Shown here: one piece after another, positions 60,813-64,000 of the stretch | How positions within the stretch are numbered: the first letter of the stretch is position 1 | How the letters are laid out: every line of letters starts with the position of its first letter | Assembly: GCF_002995495.1 (NCBI RefSeq) | Contig: NZ_PVZV01000005.1 | Location: 186,001-250,000, forward strand | Origin: Actinocorallia populi | Lineage (GTDB): Bacteria > Actinomycetota > Actinomycetes > Streptosporangiales > Streptosporangiaceae | Direction of reading: 5' to 3' | DNA length: 64,000 nucleotides | Program-made: the position numbers and the translations under genes | The notes under the pieces: model-generated | Seen by the model: only the letters and a program-made list of their open reading frames with translations | What the model was told of the DNA's origin: nothing | Database searches by the model: none

Positions 60813-62278
60813 GCGTTCCTCCCCCAGGGCGGGACACCGGCGCGCAGCGCCCGGAACCCGGTGAACTTGTCGTGGTAGACCCCGGCGAGCGCGGGGTCGG
60901 GTTCGAAGGTGTCGCGCAGCCGCACGAGCGCGCGCGCCGCCCCGGCGAGGCTCGGATGGGCACCGGTGGCGACGAGCCCGGTGAAGTGGGCGCCGCGCGC
61001 CCCGACCTCCCGGTCGGCCGAGCGGTGCACGGGCAGCCCCGTCACGTCGGCGATGAGGCCGGCCCAGAAGTCGTTGGCGGCGCCCCCGCCGCACACGCGC
61101 AGGTCGTCGGTCCGCCCGCCGATCGCGGTCAGGCAGTCGCGGACGACGAGGGAGAGCCCCTCGAAGACGGCGCGGGCGAGGTGCTCGGGGCCGTGGTTGA
61201 GGGTCAGCCCGACGATCGTGCCGCGGGCGGCCGGGTCGGTGAACGGGACGCGCTCCCCGGCGGGCGACAGGTACGGCAGGAACGTCAGCCCATCGGCGCC
61301 GGGCGCGGACCGGGCGGCGAGCTCGGCGAGCGCCTCGGGCCCGGGGACGCCGAGCGTCCGGCAGGCCCAGTGCAGGACGTCGGCGCCCGCGAGGGTCGGG
61401 AACGCCCGCAGGTAGCCGGTGTCGAGCGCGAGCGTGACGCCGACGGGCTCGCCGTCCAGCGGAGGCTCGGCGACCGTCGTCTCGGTGCACAGGGTCGTGC
61501 CGAGGATCCCGCAGGCCCGGCCCGGCTCGATCGCCCCGACGCCGAACGCGGTCGTGGCGATGTCGTAGGGCGCGAGCACGACGGGCGTGCCCGCCGCGAG
61601 GCCGAGGGCCGCGGCGGCCTCCGCGCTCAGCGCGGCGACGCGGCCGTCGTGCTCGACCGGCTCGGGCAGCAGCGGCGCCGCCCATTCCATCCCGAACATG
61701 GCGATCAGCTCCGGCGAGTACCGGCGCGTCCGCAGGTCGAGGAACGGCGCGGAGGCGTCCGAGGCGTCGACGGCGATCCGCCCGGTGAGCCGGGAGAACA
61801 CCCACCCGCCGCAGGTCAGGCATGCCGCGGCGTTCTCGAGGCGCGAGGGTTCGTGTTCGCGCAGCCAGGTGAGGACCGCGTGCGGCAGGCCGGGGAACGT
61901 GGGGTTGCCGCCGATGCGGAACGCCCGTTCCGGCAGCCCGGCCGCGGCCCACCGGTCGACGACGGGCGCGGCGCGGCCGTCGTTCCACAGGATCGCGGGC
62001 CCGGTCGGCTCACCCGCGGCGTCGATGAGCCAGGCGCCGTCGCCCTGGGCGGTGACCGCCACGAAGTCGACGGTCTCGGCGCTCCCCAGGGCCTCGCGCG
62101 CCTCGCGCACGGTCGCCGCGACGGCGGCCCAGACCTCGTGCATGTCCTGCTCGGCGCGGTCGGGGGCGGGCCGCCGGACCTCGGCCCGGCTGCGGGCGAC
62201 GGCGGCCTCGGCGCCGTGGCGGTCGTAGCCGACCGCCTTGATCACCGAGGTGCCGGCGTCGACGCAGATCGCCCCCAC
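60809..62278 (-). CDS. FGGY-family carbohydrate kinase (second of two adjacent)
   Basis: A 489-residue kinase from GTG (VGAICVDAGTSVIKAVGYDR). It has the FGGY layout: DAGTSVIK phosphate loop, AVTAQGDGAWLIDAAGEP, a middle GTTLCTETTV segment, SPAGERVPFTDPAARG and VCGGGAANDFWAGLIADVTG. It is only distantly similar to the adjacent kinase, so the two probably act on different sugars or on the two ends of one pathway rather than being a recent duplication. Its start is one base from the permease stop. Confidence 0.92.
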   Translation of the reverse strand: MGAICVDAGTSVIKAVGYDRHGAEAAVARSRAEVRRPAPDRAEQDMHEVWAAVAATVREAREALGSAETVDFVAVTAQGDGAWLIDAAGEPTGPAILWNDGRAAPVVDRWAAAGLPERAFRIGGNPTFPGLPHAVLTWLREHEPSRLENAAACLTCGGWVFSRLTGRIAVDASDASAPFLDLRTRRYSPELIAMFGMEWAAPLLPEPVEHDGRVAALSAEAAAALGLAAGTPVVLAPYDIATTAFGVGAIEPGRACGILGTTLCTETTVAEPPLDGEPVGVTLALDTGYLRAFPTLAGADVLHWACRTLGVPGPEALAELAARSAPGADGLTFLPYLSPAGERVPFTDPAARGTIVGLTLNHGPEHLARAVFEGLSLVVRDCLTAIGGRTDDLRVCGGGAANDFWAGLIADVTGLPVHRSADREVGARGAHFTGLVATGAHPSLAGAARALVRLRDTFEPDPALAGVYHDKFTGFRALRAGVPPWGRNA

Positions 62279-62279
62279 G

Positions 62280-63509
62280 CTAGCCCCTGCCCGCGGAGGT
62301 GCGGGACTTGCGCGCCGCCGAGTCGATGATCACCGCGAGCAGCAGGACCAGGCCGGTGACCATGAAGCGGATGGAGGAGTCGAGGCTGAGCAGGGTGAGC
62401 CCGCTGGAGATCGACTGGATGACGATGATGCCCAGCAGCGCGCCCCACGCGCTGCCCCGCCCGCCGAAGAGGCTGACGCCGCCGATGACGGCGGCGGCGA
62501 TGGCGTTGAGGTTGATGTCGCCGGTGCCGCTGCTCTGGTTGGCCGCGGCCAGCCGGGAGGCCATCAGGATGCCGCCGACCGCCGCGAAGGTGCTGCACGC
62601 GACGAACACCGAGGTGTAGACGCGCCTGACGTTGATGCCCGCGCGCCGTGCCGCCTCGACGTTGCCGCCCACCGCGTAAACCGACTTGCCCCACTTGGTA
62701 CGGGTGAGCAGGTAGTTCATGACCAGGACCAGGACCAGGAAGAGCACGAACATCCAGCCCACGCCGCGGGCCTGGTTGAGGTACCACACGGCGCCGCCCA
62801 GGACCACCAGCAGCGCGACGCTGCGGGCGGCCAGGAAGCCGGCTCCGCTGGCCGACAGGCCGGCGGCGGTGCGGGCGCGGGCGTGCAGGAAGCCGCTGGC
62901 GAACAGCCACAGGGCCGCGACCGCGACCAGCACGTAGGACAGCCACTCCGGCACGAAGGCCAGCTGCGCGAAGTGCACGATGCCCGAGTCGAACGGCAGG
63001 TTGATCGAGCCCTTGGTGCCCAGCACGTACAGCTGCAGGCCCAGCAGGCCCAGCAGGCCGCCCATGGAGATGACGAAGCTCGGCACCCCGAAGCGGTTGA
63101 ACACCTGCGCGTAGACCCAGCCGACGCCGACGCCCATCGCGATCGCGCCGAGCACCGCGACCGCCGCGGGCAGGCCCTGGTCGACGAACAGCACCGCCAG
63201 CAGCGCCGCCGACAGGCCGCTCACCGAGCCGACCGACAGGTCGATCTCGCCGACGAGCAGCACGCACACGATGCCGAGCGCCATGATGCCGACCGCGGCC
63301 GACTCCATGGTCAGGTTGACCAGGTTGGCGCTGGACAGGAACACGGGGTTCAGGACCTGCATCACCGTCCAGATGATGATCAGGCCCACGACCACCGGGA
63401 TCATGCCGAGCTCGCCCTGCCGGGCGCGGTCCACGACGGTGGCGAGCGCGCCGCGCAGCCCGTCGCGCGCCTGGAGGCGCTCGTCCAGAAGATCGGTGTT
63501 CACGCTCAC
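62280..63509 (-). CDS. ribose/xylose-type ABC transporter permease
   Basis: A 409-residue membrane protein of the RbsC/XylH class, from GTG (VSVNTDLLDERLQ) overlapping the ATPase stop. The signature loops are LLVGEIDLSVGSVSGLSAAL and INLNAIAAAVIGGVSLFGGR-GSAWGA, the EAA-like region of this family; RTKWGKSVYAVGGNVEAARR and AGINVRRV precede it. About ten membrane segments; longer than RbsC, as in XylH. It works with the ATPase at the window edge and a periplasmic sugar-binding protein presumably upstream. Confidence 0.94.
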   Translation of the reverse strand: MSVNTDLLDERLQARDGLRGALATVVDRARQGELGMIPVVVGLIIIWTVMQVLNPVFLSSANLVNLTMESAAVGIMALGIVCVLLVGEIDLSVGSVSGLSAALLAVLFVDQGLPAAVAVLGAIAMGVGVGWVYAQVFNRFGVPSFVISMGGLLGLLGLQLYVLGTKGSINLPFDSGIVHFAQLAFVPEWLSYVLVAVAALWLFASGFLHARARTAAGLSASGAGFLAARSVALLVVLGGAVWYLNQARGVGWMFVLFLVLVLVMNYLLTRTKWGKSVYAVGGNVEAARRAGINVRRVYTSVFVACSTFAAVGGILMASRLAAANQSSGTGDINLNAIAAAVIGGVSLFGGRGSAWGALLGIIVIQSISSGLTLLSLDSSIRFMVTGLVLLLAVIIDSAARKSRTSAGRG

Positions 63510-64000
63510 GGGCGCGTTCCCTCCTTGCTCTGCCGCTTGGCGGCCCGCTGCGTGACCACGTTGTCGGTCGCGCCGGTGATGGCGGCGATGATGTCCTCGG
63601 GGGTGACCTCGTCCACGGCGAAGACCCCGTTGTTGCGGCCGAGCCGCAGCACGGCCACGCGGTCGGCGACCGCCTTCACGTCCGCCATGTTGTGGCTGAT
63701 CATGATCACGCCCAGGCCGTTCTCGCGCAGCCGCTCGATGAGGTTGAGCACCTCGGCGGTCTGCGCGACGCCCAGGGCGGCGGTCGGCTCGTCCAGAATG
63801 ATGATCTTGGGGTCGCCCAGCAGGGAGCGGGCGATGGCGACGGTCTGGCGCTGGCCGCCCGACAGGGAGGCGATCGGCACCCGCACGGTCGGGATCTTGG
63901 CCGAGAGCTGGCGCAGCAGCTCCCACGAGCGCGTCTCCATCGCCACGGTGTCCAGCCGCAGCGGGCGCAGCTCGTGGCCGAGGAAGAGGTTCTCGATGAC
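63506..64000 (-). CDS. sugar ABC transporter ATPase, C-terminal part
   Basis: The gene runs off the right edge; 164 codons are visible. From the edge it reads VIENLFLGHELRPLRLDTV, then the signature LSGGQRQTVAIARSLLGDP, Walker B IIILDEPTAALG, and VIMISHNMADVKAVADRVAV with the switch His. One ATPase domain is seen, so it is either a single-domain protein of the XylG/short type or the C-terminal half of an RbsA-like tandem ATPase. The Walker A motif is outside the window. It is coupled to the permease gene. Confidence 0.92.
   Translation of the reverse strand, partial: VIENLFLGHELRPLRLDTVAMETRSWELLRQLSAKIPTVRVPIASLSGGQRQTVAIARSLLGDPKIIILDEPTAALGVAQTAEVLNLIERLRENGLGVIMISHNMADVKAVADRVAVLRLGRNNGVFAVDEVTPEDIIAAITGATDNVVTQRAAKRQSKEGTRP

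Overview
The window is very GC-rich DNA with dense, often overlapping genes, GTG and TTG starts, many TetR, NarL/DesK and ABC-type genes, and phosphatidylinositol-mannoside (PIM) glycosyltransferases. This points to a filamentous actinobacterium. I favour the Streptosporangiales/Thermomonosporaceae (Actinomadura-like), but that placement is inference only. No rRNA, tRNA or CRISPR array was seen.

Layout. 1-866: 3' end of an amino-acid permease. 915-8386: a TetR gene divergent from a urea amidolyase operon (two urea-carboxylase-associated proteins, urea carboxylase, allophanate hydrolase) with a perfect palindrome between them. 8393-11348: a DesK/NarL two-component pair divergent from two small membrane proteins. 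11492-17600: a rubber (polyisoprene) degradation module, with a Tat-exported latex-clearing protein divergent from a TetR regulator and a three-subunit molybdenum aldehyde oxidoreductase. 17697-24571: secreted and membrane proteins, a TetR/NmrA pair with twin operators, a sigma-factor stub and a Uma2 nuclease-like protein. 24670-32591: a cobalamin block (cobIJ, cobH and a C-terminally truncated cobG on the minus strand; a cobalamin riboswitch, cobN and cobF on the plus strand).

32616-37833 is a minus-strand run in which two PIM-type mannosyltransferases are translationally coupled to a two-component system, followed by a winged-helix glycosylase-like gene. 38660-51300 is the accessory, scarred part. 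It holds a TetR-SDR-P450-NTF2-Rieske catabolic cassette bracketed by 93-bp imperfect direct repeats, RelE and IS630 remnants, a two-component system collapsed by deletion, a 47-bp hairpin palindrome, an ABC exporter, and a TetR/methyltransferase pair. A second pair of dispersed repeats lies at 44438 and 50918.

51312-57707: a secreted protein with a probable frameshift, an MFS/MarR divergent pair, a third NarL/DesK pair and a ferredoxin-P450 unit. 57753-64000: a minus-strand sugar-utilisation operon (ribose-type ABC ATPase and permease, two FGGY kinases, a histidine phosphatase and a D-2-hydroxyacid dehydrogenase) that runs off the right edge. The strongest biological stories are the complete lcp/aldehyde oxidoreductase module, the cassette flanked by direct repeats, the CobG lacking its iron-sulfur ligands, and the PIM-transferase/two-component operon.
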